A stretch of 64,000 nt of DNA from Linderina pennispora (Eukaryota > Kickxellomycota > Kickxellomycetes > Kickxellales > Kickxellaceae): assembly GCF_002104995.1 (NCBI RefSeq), contig NW_024468281.1:1-64000 (forward strand), in the 5' to 3' direction. Below, one piece after another: positions 19,844-31,052 of the stretch. Made by a program: the position numbers and the translations under genes. The notes beneath the pieces are model-generated. The model was not told the origin of the DNA, did not search any database, and saw only the letters and a program-made list of their open reading frames with translations. How positions within the stretch are numbered: the first letter of the stretch is position 1; every line of letters begins with the position of its first letter.

Positions 19844-20620
19844 TGTGCAAAATAACAGGCTGTGTTCTTAGACTGAGGAATTATGAGGAGTGGGGGAGGA
19901 GCAGAGCAGGAATGTATTTGGGGCAGAGAGAATGGCGGAATCGAGCAGAGACCAGTCCGCGGCCTCCCACTTATACGGCTTAAAGTGCGGGGGAGGGAGG
20001 GGATTCAGGACAGTGCTGGCGATTATTCCAGCAGTATAGTAGAAGCAAGGTTTTTGAGTCGAACAATCCGAAAGACGGCGCCATTCACGCGAGAGAGGGG
20101 GTGCGTGCTTGCAGTACGCAACAGGTAAGGCGCTTTGAACATCCATTTGTCACGCTAAAAATAGGGATATCCCGCTAAAAATTTCCACTGCTGATTTGTT
20201 TATCCTGGAAACCCAATTTTAGAATTGTGAGAGGCACTTTGCCCATGCTGAGGTCGAGTTCAGTCCTAGTCAATCACGGTGCTGCGCAGGAAAGAGCATT
20301 CCAGAAAGTCAGCTTTGCGCTTCAAATGCGAGTACGCAAGGTGGTGGTGGGAATTGGCCGACCTCTAAAGATAGCCAGCTAAGCGGAGCCTATGTGCGCG
20401 CAGCCCAGCGTTAAATAGTGCCATGTATTGTTTGAAAGGAGGGGAAGGGGCGCCGGCAATGCAATAGCACGTATAGGCGTGGTGGGTGGGCCAGTAACAC
20501 ACTCCCCATAAACTGTCGCTGTGCATTGCCTATGTGCGCCAATGAGGAGGGAGGCCACGATCTGCGCGGTCTCATTTGTCAACATCACTCAGGTCACCAT
20601 TTCACTCTCTACTTGGAGCT
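19844..20620. other. Divergent intergenic region (secreted protein / NTR2)
   Basis: About 780 bp between two divergent starts. It should hold both promoters; GC-rich with purine tracts (ggggagggagggg near 19990) and no gene. Confidence 0.5.
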
Positions 20621-21622
20621 ATGTTTGGATTTAAAAAGTCAAAAGGGCGCCGCAACATCCGCAAAAAGGACGACAGTGCCTTCGAAGACGACGGCGCTAC
20701 GGCTGACATCGTCAAGCGCTCAGCAAAACCAGCCGCAAAGCCTGAGCGGACAATTGGCGGCAGTACAGGGCTCAACTTTAGCGCAGAGGCAGCACCTACA
20801 GAGCCTACGCCAGGTAAATGGAATGGGAGTGTAGTGCCAGACCAAGATACTTCTGCAGCGGACACGCGCATACCGCATTCCAAAGATGAAGGAGCGAGTA
20901 TCAAATCAGCTGTTGATGAGCCAGAGAGAAATCCAGTAAAGGGTCAGCAAGCGCCGTATCCATTTGCAACCGACGGAATCCCCGATGCGCAGCAGATTCT
21001 GCAAGCCAAGATATTGCGGCGACAGCGTCAGGCAGCAGGAGCATACGGACTGGACGGCGAATTTGACGAGGACGATGAAGGATTCGGTGGCAGGAGCAAC
21101 GAGCCTGACTACATTTCCCTGTCAGATAACCTTGCCGGGTCACGAATTAGCGGGCCAGGCCTTGACAATCCATACGATGACGACGATGACATCTTAGGAA
21201 ACGTAGCGGCTGAGGACGAAGACGATGCTGTAATAATCGACAAGAAGGAGCGTGAGCAATACAGAGAAAGCTCGCGTTTAGCCAAAGAGCAACTGATTGA
21301 GGAGGCTCAGGAAGCCAGCGAGGCTAGCGACTGGGAGAACGAACAGCTTCGCAATGCTGGCATCACGTCCACACAGGCATCATTGAAGCGGCATGCCCGC
21401 AGTCGACCAAAGGACACAGGGAATTTTGAGTTTGACGATTCATACATGAACTTCCTTCTGGGGCAGGAGGAGGACCAGCTAGTGATTGACGAAGACCGTC
21501 TGAAGACGCTGGAGAAAGACATAGAGCAGACAACCAGTGCACTTAAAGACATAGCCGACGAGATGGAGGCAGCGCAGAAACAGTGGGAGCATTTTTCCAC
21601 AATGGCAAAATCGGTAGTCTAG
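20621..21622 (+). CDS. NTR2: NTR2-like spliceosome disassembly factor
   Basis: A 333-residue nuclear protein that matches the NTR2 (GCFC/PAXBP1 N-terminal-like) family. Ntr2 with Ntr1 recruits the helicase Prp43 to release spent spliceosomes. Seen: the basic N-terminus MFGFKKSKGRRNIRKKDD typical of the family, then DAQQILQAKILRRQR near residue 125, acidic stretches (DEDDEGF, DDDDDIL), the conserved SDWENEQLRNAG at about residue 243 and a C-terminal coiled coil. The length matches yeast Ntr2 (about 320), not the much longer GCFC proteins. The Met at 20621 starts the conserved N-terminus; an in-frame Met at 20576 would add 15 unconserved residues. REV1 follows on the same strand after 168 bp. 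Confidence 0.82.
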   Translation: MFGFKKSKGRRNIRKKDDSAFEDDGATADIVKRSAKPAAKPERTIGGSTGLNFSAEAAPTEPTPGKWNGSVVPDQDTSAADTRIPHSKDEGASIKSAVDEPERNPVKGQQAPYPFATDGIPDAQQILQAKILRRQRQAAGAYGLDGEFDEDDEGFGGRSNEPDYISLSDNLAGSRISGPGLDNPYDDDDDILGNVAAEDEDDAVIIDKKEREQYRESSRLAKEQLIEEAQEASEASDWENEQLRNAGITSTQASLKRHARSRPKDTGNFEFDDSYMNFLLGQEEDQLVIDEDRLKTLEKDIEQTTSALKDIADEMEAAQKQWEHFSTMAKSVV

Positions 21623-21790
21623 AAATGATGCATTCCCATACACCGACTGCGGAAAAGGTTGATTGTTTTTATTGAAGGTGGGTGCGCTAGGCACACGACT
21701 TGTACCTTTTGTCCTCGGTTAACTCTCCCGTTTGCATCTTCTGCTTCCCATGTGTATACAGATATATATTCAGCAGCCAATTTTTATATA

Positions 21791-24727
21791 ATGTCTAACC
21801 TTACAAGCAAAACAACAGAAGACGAGAATGATAACTCTGTCGTCGAGTACCAGCTGGAGCCAGTCTTGCCTGATAGCGAGCGCTATGGCAGGAGCACCTA
21901 TCTTGCCACTGCCGAACATAAGGAACCAGAGGGTGCAGACTCCACCATGAGGCTGCTTGGTGTTGAGCAAGCTAAAGAGTCTGGCACTGTAGTGCCAGGG
22001 TTCGGCGACTTCCACACATATATTGGCGAACGCAAGCGCAAGCTAGCCGAGCAAGCCGAGCAGCGCATTGCTAAACTACCAGCACACGAGGCGATATTCT
22101 CTGGCGTCGTGTTCCACATCAACGGATACACGCAGCCGTCACATTACGAATTGAAGCGACTGCTGATTGAACGCGGCGGCCAGTTTCTCCACTATCTATC
22201 CAAGACGCAGGTAACGCATATTATTGCATCGAGTCTGACGCTGACCAAGGAAAAGGAGTTTAGACACTATAAGGTGGTTCGACCAGAGTGGGTTGTTGAC
22301 AGCGTGCGTGTTGGAAAGCAGTTGTCGTGGCACAAATACAAGCTTATCGGCCAAGGCAATACTGGTGCCAGCATAAAAGCACTCAATGACCCACTGTCGC
22401 AGTTGGCTGCCCAGCGGCCGACGCAAGGCCCAGGGCCATCCGATCTCGGACTGCTGACAAGACCAGCGCCTGTGATCGACAGATTCAATGAAGGGCTCAA
22501 TCGGAGCTGGGTGCGAAAGAACTTGGCATCTGACAAGGACTTTATCAAGCGGTATTACGAGAACTCTCGCCTGCACCACATGTCAGCATGGCGGGCCGAG
22601 ATGAAGGATTATGTTGCACAGCTGCGGACCAAGTATAAGAAGGGCACGGGTGCAGACAAGGTGGGTCGGAGTCAGCGCATTATTATGCATGTCGATTTTG
22701 ACTGCTTCTTCGTCACAGCGAGTCTGCTGTCACATCCTTATCTGAAAGACAAGCCTGTTGTCGTTTGCCATTCAAAGCAGCTGCAGCCATCAGACAGCAA
22801 CCAGATCAATGAGGGTAGTCTACAGGGCATGGGCCATCCAGGGAGTACCAGCCAAATTGCATCGTGCAACTATGTCGCTCGGTCGTTTGGGGTCCGCAAC
22901 GGCATGTTCCTGGGACCGGCGCGTGAGAGGTGCCCAGGGCTGATGACAGTGCCGTACTACTTTGACACGTACAAGCGTATATCGCGGAAATTCTACGAGG
23001 AGCTCACACAAATTGCCGACGAGATCCAGGCAGCCAGCATCGACGAGGCTCTTCTTGACGTCACCGAGGTTGTGTATCGTGACTTTGACGGCAAGCCAGA
23101 GCGTTTAGCGCAGCATATCCGCCAGATCATCCTCGAGCAGACGCAGTGCACTGCCAGTATCGGAATCGGGTCCAGTATCCTCCTGGCACGGGTGGCTACA
23201 AATAAAGCAAAGCCAGACGGGGTCTTTGCCATCTCTGCAGAGCAATTTGAAGACATTGACTTGAGGGTGCGTGATCTGCCAGGTGTTGGTTATACGCTTG
23301 AACAAGATCTTGCACAGCACAACATCACATCAGTCAAGGATATCCGTAAAACAGCTCTGGCAGAGCTTCAGGCCATCTGTGGCGAAAAGACAGGTCAAAC
23401 ACTGTACAATCACAGCCGCGGAATCGACGACCGAGTGCTGGAGTCAGACAAGCTGCGCCAGGTGTTTGGGGCAGACGTTGGCTGGGGAGTCCGTTTTTCG
23501 AGCCAGCAGGAGGCAGACCAATTTATTGGACAGCTGTCAGCAGTTGTATGCGAAATGATGTGTGCCGCCAAGCGCACAGGGAGAGGGGTGACATTGAAGG
23601 TAAAGAGGCGACGGGAAGGCGAAGGCAAACCGCACAAGTTTCTCGGGCACGGCATCTGTGACAGCCTGAGCAAGAGCACGGGGCTTTCGTCAATGACCAA
23701 TGACCCGGCCAAAATCTCAGCTGTATGCGTTGACCTGCTGCAGCAGCTTAAAATCGACCCTCTGGACATTCGGTCGGTTGGGATCCAGGTGTCAAAGCTC
23801 AACTCGATGGATGTAGCAGGCGACATTGGCGATCTGCTGACAAAACCCGCAGCTGACACATCGAAGCCCAGCGGTGCCATTCCTGTCATCGAGCTGCCGT
23901 CGGCGTCACAGTTGGACTCTAGCGTTTTTAATGAATTGCCAGAGTCGATTCGCCAGGAGTTACAGGCGGTATACCAGCAGATCGACCCCAGCATAAACAT
24001 TGTTCAAGGAAAAGGTGCGCTAAAGACCAGGGCCACTCCAACGTCCAGCGGCTCTTCATCTGCTACGCGCAAGCCCGGGCGGAAGGCGAGCGGGAGTTCA
24101 GGGTACAGTGGTCGAGGCCGCCCACGCAAGCTAGTGTTCCCGCCAAATTCCGGTAGCAAAGGTGGCCAGAGTCTGATGCAAGCATTCCGAAAGGCCGAGG
24201 TGCTGGATCCGGTAATGCCATCGCAGATGGACAGAAGTGTGTGGGAAGAGCTGCCAATAAACATCCGCCGAGAGCTTGCACGCGAGCACACCAAGACCAC
24301 GCCAACGCCAACCACGTCAACACCAGCCAGGAACGAAGAGGACACGGCAAGTGTTGGTCCACAAGAACGCCTACCAGTGGCTGACCCATGTTCTTCTGAA
24401 GGCGTGGCAAAGGATGAGGATAGCACGCATGCAGTCCCGGTACTGTTCAATGCAAGCAGCCTGGACGACGTACTTGATCTTGTCCGGCAGTGGGTTGGTG
24501 CATACTCGCACGGCCCTCTCGACGAGGATGTTGACGAATTCAGCAATTACGCCACGTCTTTGGTCAAGTTCCATGACTTGTCCGCCTCAGAACGCATGCT
24601 CAAGCACCTGAAGTACTGGGCAAGCAGCAAGGGCAAGGGCAAGGGCTGGCAGCATGCTGTGGATACAATCATCAGCAATGTCAACCGAGTGTGTGTAGAG
24701 ATGTATGAGTCGCATATCTTTGTATAA
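21791..24727 (+). CDS. REV1: DNA repair protein REV1 (Y-family polymerase)
   Basis: Translesion deoxycytidyl transferase of 978 residues. In order: BRCT domain (about 100-187, ending with VRPEWVVDSV..), Y-family palm starting HVDFDCFF (about 297, first metal-binding Asp), SIDEALLDV (about 417, the second acidic pair), helix-hairpin-helix LPGVGYTLEQDL (about 497), little finger, two ubiquitin-binding motifs with the LPxxIRxEL core (ELPESIRQEL near 715 and ELPINIRREL near 819), and a C-terminal domain (about 890-978) of the kind that contacts Rev7 and other polymerases. The ATG at 21791 gives a sensible N-terminus. The frame is intact, with no intron. The 3' end lies 15 bp from the convergent HAL2 stop. 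Confidence 0.95.
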   Translation: MSNLTSKTTEDENDNSVVEYQLEPVLPDSERYGRSTYLATAEHKEPEGADSTMRLLGVEQAKESGTVVPGFGDFHTYIGERKRKLAEQAEQRIAKLPAHEAIFSGVVFHINGYTQPSHYELKRLLIERGGQFLHYLSKTQVTHIIASSLTLTKEKEFRHYKVVRPEWVVDSVRVGKQLSWHKYKLIGQGNTGASIKALNDPLSQLAAQRPTQGPGPSDLGLLTRPAPVIDRFNEGLNRSWVRKNLASDKDFIKRYYENSRLHHMSAWRAEMKDYVAQLRTKYKKGTGADKVGRSQRIIMHVDFDCFFVTASLLSHPYLKDKPVVVCHSKQLQPSDSNQINEGSLQGMGHPGSTSQIASCNYVARSFGVRNGMFLGPARERCPGLMTVPYYFDTYKRISRKFYEELTQIADEIQAASIDEALLDVTEVVYRDFDGKPERLAQHIRQIILEQTQCTASIGIGSSILLARVATNKAKPDGVFAISAEQFEDIDLRVRDLPGVGYTLEQDLAQHNITSVKDIRKTALAELQAICGEKTGQTLYNHSRGIDDRVLESDKLRQVFGADVGWGVRFSSQQEADQFIGQLSAVVCEMMCAAKRTGRGVTLKVKRRREGEGKPHKFLGHGICDSLSKSTGLSSMTNDPAKISAVCVDLLQQLKIDPLDIRSVGIQVSKLNSMDVAGDIGDLLTKPAADTSKPSGAIPVIELPSASQLDSSVFNELPESIRQELQAVYQQIDPSINIVQGKGALKTRATPTSSGSSSATRKPGRKASGSSGYSGRGRPRKLVFPPNSGSKGGQSLMQAFRKAEVLDPVMPSQMDRSVWEELPINIRRELAREHTKTTPTPTTSTPARNEEDTASVGPQERLPVADPCSSEGVAKDEDSTHAVPVLFNASSLDDVLDLVRQWVGAYSHGPLDEDVDEFSNYATSLVKFHDLSASERMLKHLKYWASSKGKGKGWQHAVDTIISNVNRVCVEMYESHIFV

Positions 24728-24742
24728 AACAACAGGAGGTCA

Positions 24743-25828
24743 TTAAAGCTTGCCTGCAAGTGTCTCCTGCACAGCCTTGATAACGTCATCAAAAATGCTC
24801 GCACTGGCAGCGACAACACCCTTGTTGGCGCTGAGCGTGCGGCCAAGGGAGAAGTCCAGTGGCTTGCCGTGGATGTCGGACACTCGGCCACCAGCCTCAC
24901 GGATGATCACGTTGCCAGCACCATGGTCCCAGATCTTCTCGACATAGGTGTCAGACACGGGCAGGCGCAGATAAATATCGGCGTCGCCGCGGGCCACAGC
25001 CGCGTACTTGCACTGGCTGTCCATGCGCACCGAGGGCTTGGTGATTCCGAGTAGCTTGGCAATGTTGGCATTGTCGCCATGGTTCGAATGTCCTGACTCG
25101 ACAGACTCGCAGAAGCTGGCATCCTTAGTATCAGGGACATTAGACACGTGGATAGGCGTCTCGACATCATCTGAGCCAGAATTGAGCTTCCGCTGGAACG
25201 CACCCTGGCCCTCGACGGCCACCATCAGCACTCCGCGCTCGCCGTCTGGCTTGCTCATATCATAGGGCAGGTTCGGACACCCGACAACACCCAGACGCAC
25301 CTGGCCGTCGATGATCAGCGCCAGGCACACAGCGAACTGCTCGCCACGCAAGAATCCCTTAGTTCCGTCAATCGGGTCCAGCGTCCAATGGCGGCCAGAC
25401 GAGCCACCGGCGTACTGGCCACGGTCGATTGCGCGCAGAATCTCATCGGTTGTCATGGGCGCTTCTGTGGTGGTGTTAGTCAGCTCGACGACCTTTTCGC
25501 GCAGTACGCGGCCAGCGTCACCCTGCAGGTCCTTTGAATCCTCTTCACCCACGATCGGGTCGGCAGGGAAGTGCCGCTCTAGGATTGAGTTGACCACAGC
25601 CTGGGCGCTGAAATCAGCAACGGTCACAGGGGACTTGTCCTTCTTGACTAGTGTTTCGCCAGTGACCAGATGCTTGAACACGGCTTGGCACACGAGGGAT
25701 GCGCGCTCGACGGCCTCGATGGCGACGGCTCTTTCCTTGGCGAGGTAGGCGGCTACGTGAGAGTAATGAGCAACACGGTTCCGTGCGGGCGTGTATGCGG
25801 GGAGTCGACTGAGCAATTTACCTGACAT
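24743..25828 (-). CDS. MET22: 3'(2'),5'-bisphosphate nucleotidase (HAL2/MET22)
   Basis: Hydrolyses 3'-phosphoadenosine 5'-phosphate (PAP) to AMP, clearing the by-product of sulfate assimilation; the yeast enzyme is the lithium/sodium-sensitive target in salt tolerance. The 361-residue length equals the yeast protein (357). Metal-site motifs of the lithium-sensitive phosphatase superfamily are present: VGEED near residue 91, DPIDGT near 149 and WDHGAGNVIIREAGG near 299. The start at 25828 (MSGKLLSRLPAYTP) is chosen because the frame upstream reads as unconserved low-complexity sequence with a CTG repeat. It is convergent with REV1. Confidence 0.95.
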   Translation of the reverse strand: MSGKLLSRLPAYTPARNRVAHYSHVAAYLAKERAVAIEAVERASLVCQAVFKHLVTGETLVKKDKSPVTVADFSAQAVVNSILERHFPADPIVGEEDSKDLQGDAGRVLREKVVELTNTTTEAPMTTDEILRAIDRGQYAGGSSGRHWTLDPIDGTKGFLRGEQFAVCLALIIDGQVRLGVVGCPNLPYDMSKPDGERGVLMVAVEGQGAFQRKLNSGSDDVETPIHVSNVPDTKDASFCESVESGHSNHGDNANIAKLLGITKPSVRMDSQCKYAAVARGDADIYLRLPVSDTYVEKIWDHGAGNVIIREAGGRVSDIHGKPLDFSLGRTLSANKGVVAASASIFDDVIKAVQETLAGKL

Positions 25829-26410
25829 TTCGACTACGTGTGGCAGAAGGTAAAGTAGATAGCTTATTCTTAAAGCGAAGATAACAGAGCTGAAGTGCAG
25901 AACTCGGCAGCTCTGACAAATTAACCCGGTACCAACCCCAAAGTCCCAACTGGTCGTAGGAGTCACGTGGGTATGTGGGGCAGATCTACAGAACAGCAGC
26001 CAAAAAGCGGCGAGCAGTGGGAGCTGCTGCTGCTGCTGCTGTGATGCCCTTAGCAGCGTTTGCACATCTTCTCGAAGACAGCCAGTTGCACGCAAACGAC
26101 ACACATTGCCATCTCTATCAGAAAGCTATGTGTGCTATATGGGTGGCGCGGTAGGTGGTTCGAATTCCCTCCAGGGCTTCATCAGGGCACTCCTGGTACC
26201 AAAAGTGCAGGTCAATTCATGTGATTTCAGCGTAGGGGAAAGCTCAACCCATAATCTATGGATAATAGGAGTTGTTTTTAGAGAGCTGATCGAACAGAAT
26301 CAGATCACGGATCAAACCAGCGCTGGAGTGGGCAAACCACAAAACAAGTTCGGCGCGACAGTCAGCCTCGGATCCATCTTTCACTTTATTTTATCGAGAG
26401 TTTTCGCTAA
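25829..26410. other. Divergent intergenic region (HAL2 / ubiquitin-eL40)
   Basis: About 580 bp between divergent genes, holding both promoters. It contains a (CTG)n run at 26028-26042. No tRNA: a GGTTCGAATT word at 26157 has no cloverleaf around it. Confidence 0.5.
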
Positions 26411-27092
<682 letters not shown>

Positions 27093-27633
27093 GCTACTCG
27101 CTTCGCGCCCCTGCCAGGCACACTGCTTGCTATTCTCCTCACTTCTTGTTTGTCAAATCAATACAATGTGGTCTCTAGCGAGCAGCAAAAACGTTATATT
27201 TTCCAAATATCCACCACAACATCAACAACATCAACATCATTATTCCAGTGTATATGCAATGTGCAGATGGCGGGTATGTCGAGTGCATCCTGAACAGGCT
27301 GCAGCCACGGCGCTGGTGTGCTGGAGGGTGGGTGGGCGATTTCCACGCCTTTTTTCTTGGTCGGTGGGCCGGGCCAATGGGCTGTGGCCATGTTTTTCTT
27401 GCAGCGCTCAGTGTGGAAGCAGCGCGTCAGAAGCCCTTCCCGCACCCACACCTGCCAGCCGAGCCAGCAGCTAGCCCTGGCATTTTCACTCTCCAGGCTT
27501 ACGTCTGTTCCCCCTTTCACCGAAAGACTTTCAGCACCTTTTTCTTCTTCAGACTGCACTGTTTGGCACATCTCTTTCTCCGATTTGACCACTCGCATCT
27601 GTCTTTAGCACATACACAGAGAGAATTAACGAA
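27093..27633. other. Intergenic region upstream of delta-COP
   Basis: About 540 bp with the eL40 terminator region and the delta-COP promoter and leader. No gene seen. Confidence 0.5.
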
Positions 27634-29449
27634 ATGGTAAAGAGCAGCCTGAATTCAGGCGGCTGGAATTCAAGCCCAGCCCAGTACAGTATAGCACCGA
27701 CATAGTATAGGCTGAACGCACACTCACCAAATCCTGCCTCTCTCTTTGCATTCTAGGTTGTGCTTGCGTCGTCTATCTGTACAAAGACCGGCAAGGGTAC
27801 GTTACAATGGAGAATTGAATGAGGACAGGGGAGGGTCATCTGAGGACTTTGCGAGTTGGGCTACTAAAAACACCAGCATCCTTGTAGCCCTGGTGTCGCG
27901 GCAGTTTGTTGAGATGCCCCGCACGCGCATCGAGGGACTCCTGGCGTCGTTTCCCAAGCTGATGGTCCCTAAGCAGCAGCATACAACGGTGGAGACCGAG
28001 ACGATCCGGTACGTATACCAGCCGATCGGTGAGGACATGTACGCGGTTCTGATCACGAGTCGGCAGAACAACATTGTGCAGGACATGGACACGCTGCATC
28101 TGATTGCGCGCGCAGTCTCTGACATCTGTGACATCGGCGACCAGCAGGACGTGATCATGCACGGATTTGAGATCCTGTCGTCATTCGACGAGATCATCAC
28201 GCTTGGGTACAGGGACAACGTGGATCTGGGCAAGCTGCGCACGATCATGGAGATGGAGAGCCACGAGGAGAAGATCCAGGAGATCATCGAGCGGAACAAG
28301 GAGCGCGAGGCGAAGCAGGAGCTCAAGCGGAAAGCCAAGATGTTTGATCAGCAGCGCCGGGAGGCGGCTAAGCGCGGCATGGGCAACCCGAGCCTGGGAG
28401 GCATTGGGTCGGGCTCCAGCGGTTCGATGATAGGCAGCGGCGGTGGCCGGATGGGCGGCAGCTACGAGCCGCTGCTGTCGCAGGAGCCGGAGCCCGTGCG
28501 TCAATCGTTCGCGCAGAACACGGCACCGGCAGCATCCACGTCGGCATTCACATCAACCGCACGCGGCATGAGGCTGGGTCGCAAGCCCAAGGGTGCCGAC
28601 ATCATGGGTGCCATGAAGAATGAAGTTGATCTTGTGCAGCAGTTCCAGCAGGACCTGTCGATCACCGAAGAGGTTCCTGCGACGGCTCCCGCTGCCGCTG
28701 CTGCACCGCTGCCTGCTGTCGACATGAAGGGCGTGCATGTGCAGGTCGAGGAGCACATCACAGCCATCGTTAATCGGGACGGTGGGCTGGAGCAGATGGA
28801 GGTCAAGGGTGATCTGTCATTGGTGGTCAACGATGAAGCGTATGCGAACGTGCAGCTGGGCTTGCTGTCGAACGACACGCACAACGCGCAGGTCAAGACG
28901 CACCCCAAGATCGACAAGAAGAAATTCCACGCCGAGTCGGTGATTGCGCTGCGCGACGCCAACGGCTCGTTCCCACTGGGCCAGCCCATTGGCGTGCTCA
29001 AGTGGCGCATCGTCTCGGGTGACGAGGACGCGGTGCCGTTCACGATCAACTGCTGGCCGACGCCCAACGGCCACGGCTCAATTGATGTGAACATTGAATA
29101 TGAGCTGACAAACGAGCGGCTGGTGCTGGACGATGTTGTGGTGTCGATCCCAATCCCGCACGGCGCGCAGCCGACGGTGGGCGATGTCGATGGGCTGTAC
29201 AGCGTGAACCATGCGCGCAGCACGCTCGACTGGCAGATCCCAACTGTTGACGCCAGCAACAAGGATGGCAGTCTGGACTTTAGTGTGCCTGGCGACGATG
29301 CCGGAGCTTTCTTCCCGGTCATGATCTCGTTTGCATGCAGCAAGTCGTACTATGACCTCGACATCACTGGAATCGCGACGCCCGACGGCCAGCAGGTGGA
29401 CTATTCGGAGTCTGTGGCCCTGATCCCAGTCCAGTACGGTGTTATCTAA
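27634..29449 (+). CDS. RET2: Coatomer subunit delta (delta-COP)
   Basis: COPI coat subunit for retrograde Golgi-to-ER transport. Three coding exons are inferred: 27634-27636 (the ATG only), 27757-27796 and 27888-29449, giving 534 residues (yeast Ret2 is 546). Spliced, the N-terminus reads MVVLASSICTKTGKALVSRQF, the usual start of the longin-like domain; without splicing it is lost. Intron 1 (27637-27756) starts GTAAAG and ends TTCTAG; intron 2 (27797-27887) starts GTACGT, has a TACTAAA branch site and ends TTGTAG. After a charged helix (about 150-190) and a Ser/Gly linker, the mu-homology domain fills the C-terminal half. The frame is intact to the TAA at 29447. Confidence 0.93.
27637..27756 (+). 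other. Intron 1 of delta-COP, directly after the start codon
   Basis: A 120-nt GT-AG intron that begins at the base after the ATG, leaving a coding exon of three bases. Needed to give the conserved MVVLA N-terminus. Confidence 0.85.
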
Positions 29450-29562
29450 AATTACGAAGCATCATTCGCATGTCCACGGGCTCACTTCTCCCTTTTCCAC
29501 AAGCTTTTTTTCTATATCTCGCAACTAAAAAATTAAGATTTTACATATAAGACAGCAGCGCG

Positions 29563-30813
29563 CTATGTGGGCCGGATCTTGTTGAGCTGGTCAAACAGGC
29601 TGGGCTTGTATCGGAACAGGCGGCAGCCAAGCAGCCTGATGCCTGTCAGAGATCTCTCAAGCGCATTGACCAGCGCTGCCGTATCCTGGCCATGCTGTTC
29701 GCCGAGGAGCCGCGTTGCCTGCACGACAAACGCATTGTACATAACCACCATATCCTCCGAGCGTAGCCCCAGGGCGACGAATGCATCGACAATCTTTTCG
29801 ACAATGAGCCCCAGGACATTACGCAGAGTCGACGTTGTAGCCAGGCCGGCGACAATGGCAAACGAGGACCGCATAACCGCGCGCACCTGCGCAAGGCCCT
29901 TGCCATTTCGGTTCTCTAGAATGGCCACTAGCGGCTGGCCAGGCGTCTGGATGGCCTGGCGGAGGCTGGCGAACAACGCATCGAATCGCTCGCGGTCATC
30001 AACAAGCATTCCCTTCAGCTGCTGGGCGGCTGCGGTCAGATCAGTGTCAATGCTATCCAATGTCATGGTGCTGGCGGGCGATGTCCAGAGCTCGATAATG
30101 GTGCAAGCGCAAAAGTCAAAGTCGCTGAATGAAAAGTGGGCCAAACAGCGCTTGGTAGTGTCAATGCGGTTGATGGTGAGAAACAGAATATGCGTGTACT
30201 GGCTCGCCAGCTCCTCGGGCAGAGCGAACTTTTGCATGATCTCGGTTGCCAGCGACACGCCCTCGACGTCGTCCACCTGCTTGGCGATGCGCTTTGCATT
30301 CTCGAACTGCCTGCGGCAGCTGGCCACGGCAATGTTTGCGCGCGCTGCGACCTCCGGCAATGCAGTGCGCGTGCGCGACGTCAGCTTGCGCCCCAGCAGC
30401 TCGAGCATCACGGGCTCGTCAAACATATAGTAGCGCTCGATCAGCGACGTCCTGGCTTGCATGCTGAGCGGCAACATGTGCTGCTGCTCCAGAAAGTACC
30501 GCGGCCGGTGCAGGAAATATTCGATGTGCTGGAACAGGTACATCTGGCCTTTGACGTACTCGGCAATGGCGGAGGCCGGGGCCCCTTGCATGTCGGGCTC
30601 AGTCTGCAGGGTGGCGACGATTTCGGCGATCGAGGAGCCGTGCAGGTAGCCGTGGAAGACCGACAGGTCGATGGTTATCGGTGTCGACACGATGGCGGTG
30701 AAGTTTGTGTCGTCGGCGGGTTCCTCCGCACGCGTAAAGCGTAGGAAGTCCAGGCTCGGGTGTGGCACGCGTAGGTTGGAGAATTGGAAGTTGTAGGATT
30801 TCAGAGCACGCAT
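29563..30813 (-). CDS. FIBP-domain protein (aFGF intracellular-binding protein family)
   Basis: A 416-residue homologue of animal FIBP, a cytosolic/nuclear protein of poorly defined role. The family signature is clear: LIERYYMFDEPVMLELLGRK at about residue 125, CRRQFENAKRI at about 170, and a FSDFDFCACTIIELW segment near 230 corresponding to FGDFAFCAE in animals. The protein is somewhat longer than animal FIBP (about 360). The start at 30813 (MRALKSYNFQF) is the Met closest to the conserved region; the frame is open further upstream with basic low-complexity residues, which I treat as non-coding. The 3' end is convergent with delta-COP (113 bp apart), and the start is divergent from the ZNHIT3-like gene, 239 bp away. 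Function in fungi is unknown. Confidence 0.85.
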   Translation of the reverse strand: MRALKSYNFQFSNLRVPHPSLDFLRFTRAEEPADDTNFTAIVSTPITIDLSVFHGYLHGSSIAEIVATLQTEPDMQGAPASAIAEYVKGQMYLFQHIEYFLHRPRYFLEQQHMLPLSMQARTSLIERYYMFDEPVMLELLGRKLTSRTRTALPEVAARANIAVASCRRQFENAKRIAKQVDDVEGVSLATEIMQKFALPEELASQYTHILFLTINRIDTTKRCLAHFSFSDFDFCACTIIELWTSPASTMTLDSIDTDLTAAAQQLKGMLVDDRERFDALFASLRQAIQTPGQPLVAILENRNGKGLAQVRAVMRSSFAIVAGLATTSTLRNVLGLIVEKIVDAFVALGLRSEDMVVMYNAFVVQATRLLGEQHGQDTAALVNALERSLTGIRLLGCRLFRYKPSLFDQLNKIRPT

Positions 30814-31052
30814 TATTGGCAGATGTGCGAAGGGCAGAATGATGTGAGCGGGCGAGGGCGGTATTTGCTTGTTTTTTTTTTTTTGTTTTGCTGGGTACGC
30901 ACAGACGCTGCATAAATGGGTTCTGGGCTGTTTCTTGACTGCGAAAGCCCATTTTAATGCAGGTTTCGCAGACATGCGTATTACCAAACCGCTATGAGAC
31001 CGATTCTGGACCTTGTCCGCTTTTATTTTCATTCTCATAGCCGAAGAGTAGC
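30814..31052. promoter_or_regulatory. Shared divergent promoter region, FIBP / ZNHIT3
   Basis: Only 239 bp separate the two divergent start codons, so both promoters must lie here. It contains an A11-T-like homopolymer tract (T run near 30875), a common nucleosome-free signal. Confidence 0.5.

Noticed and set aside
26150-26230. B-box-like GGTTCGAATT suggesting a tRNA
   Set aside because: No complementary T stem, acceptor or anticodon arm can be folded around it.
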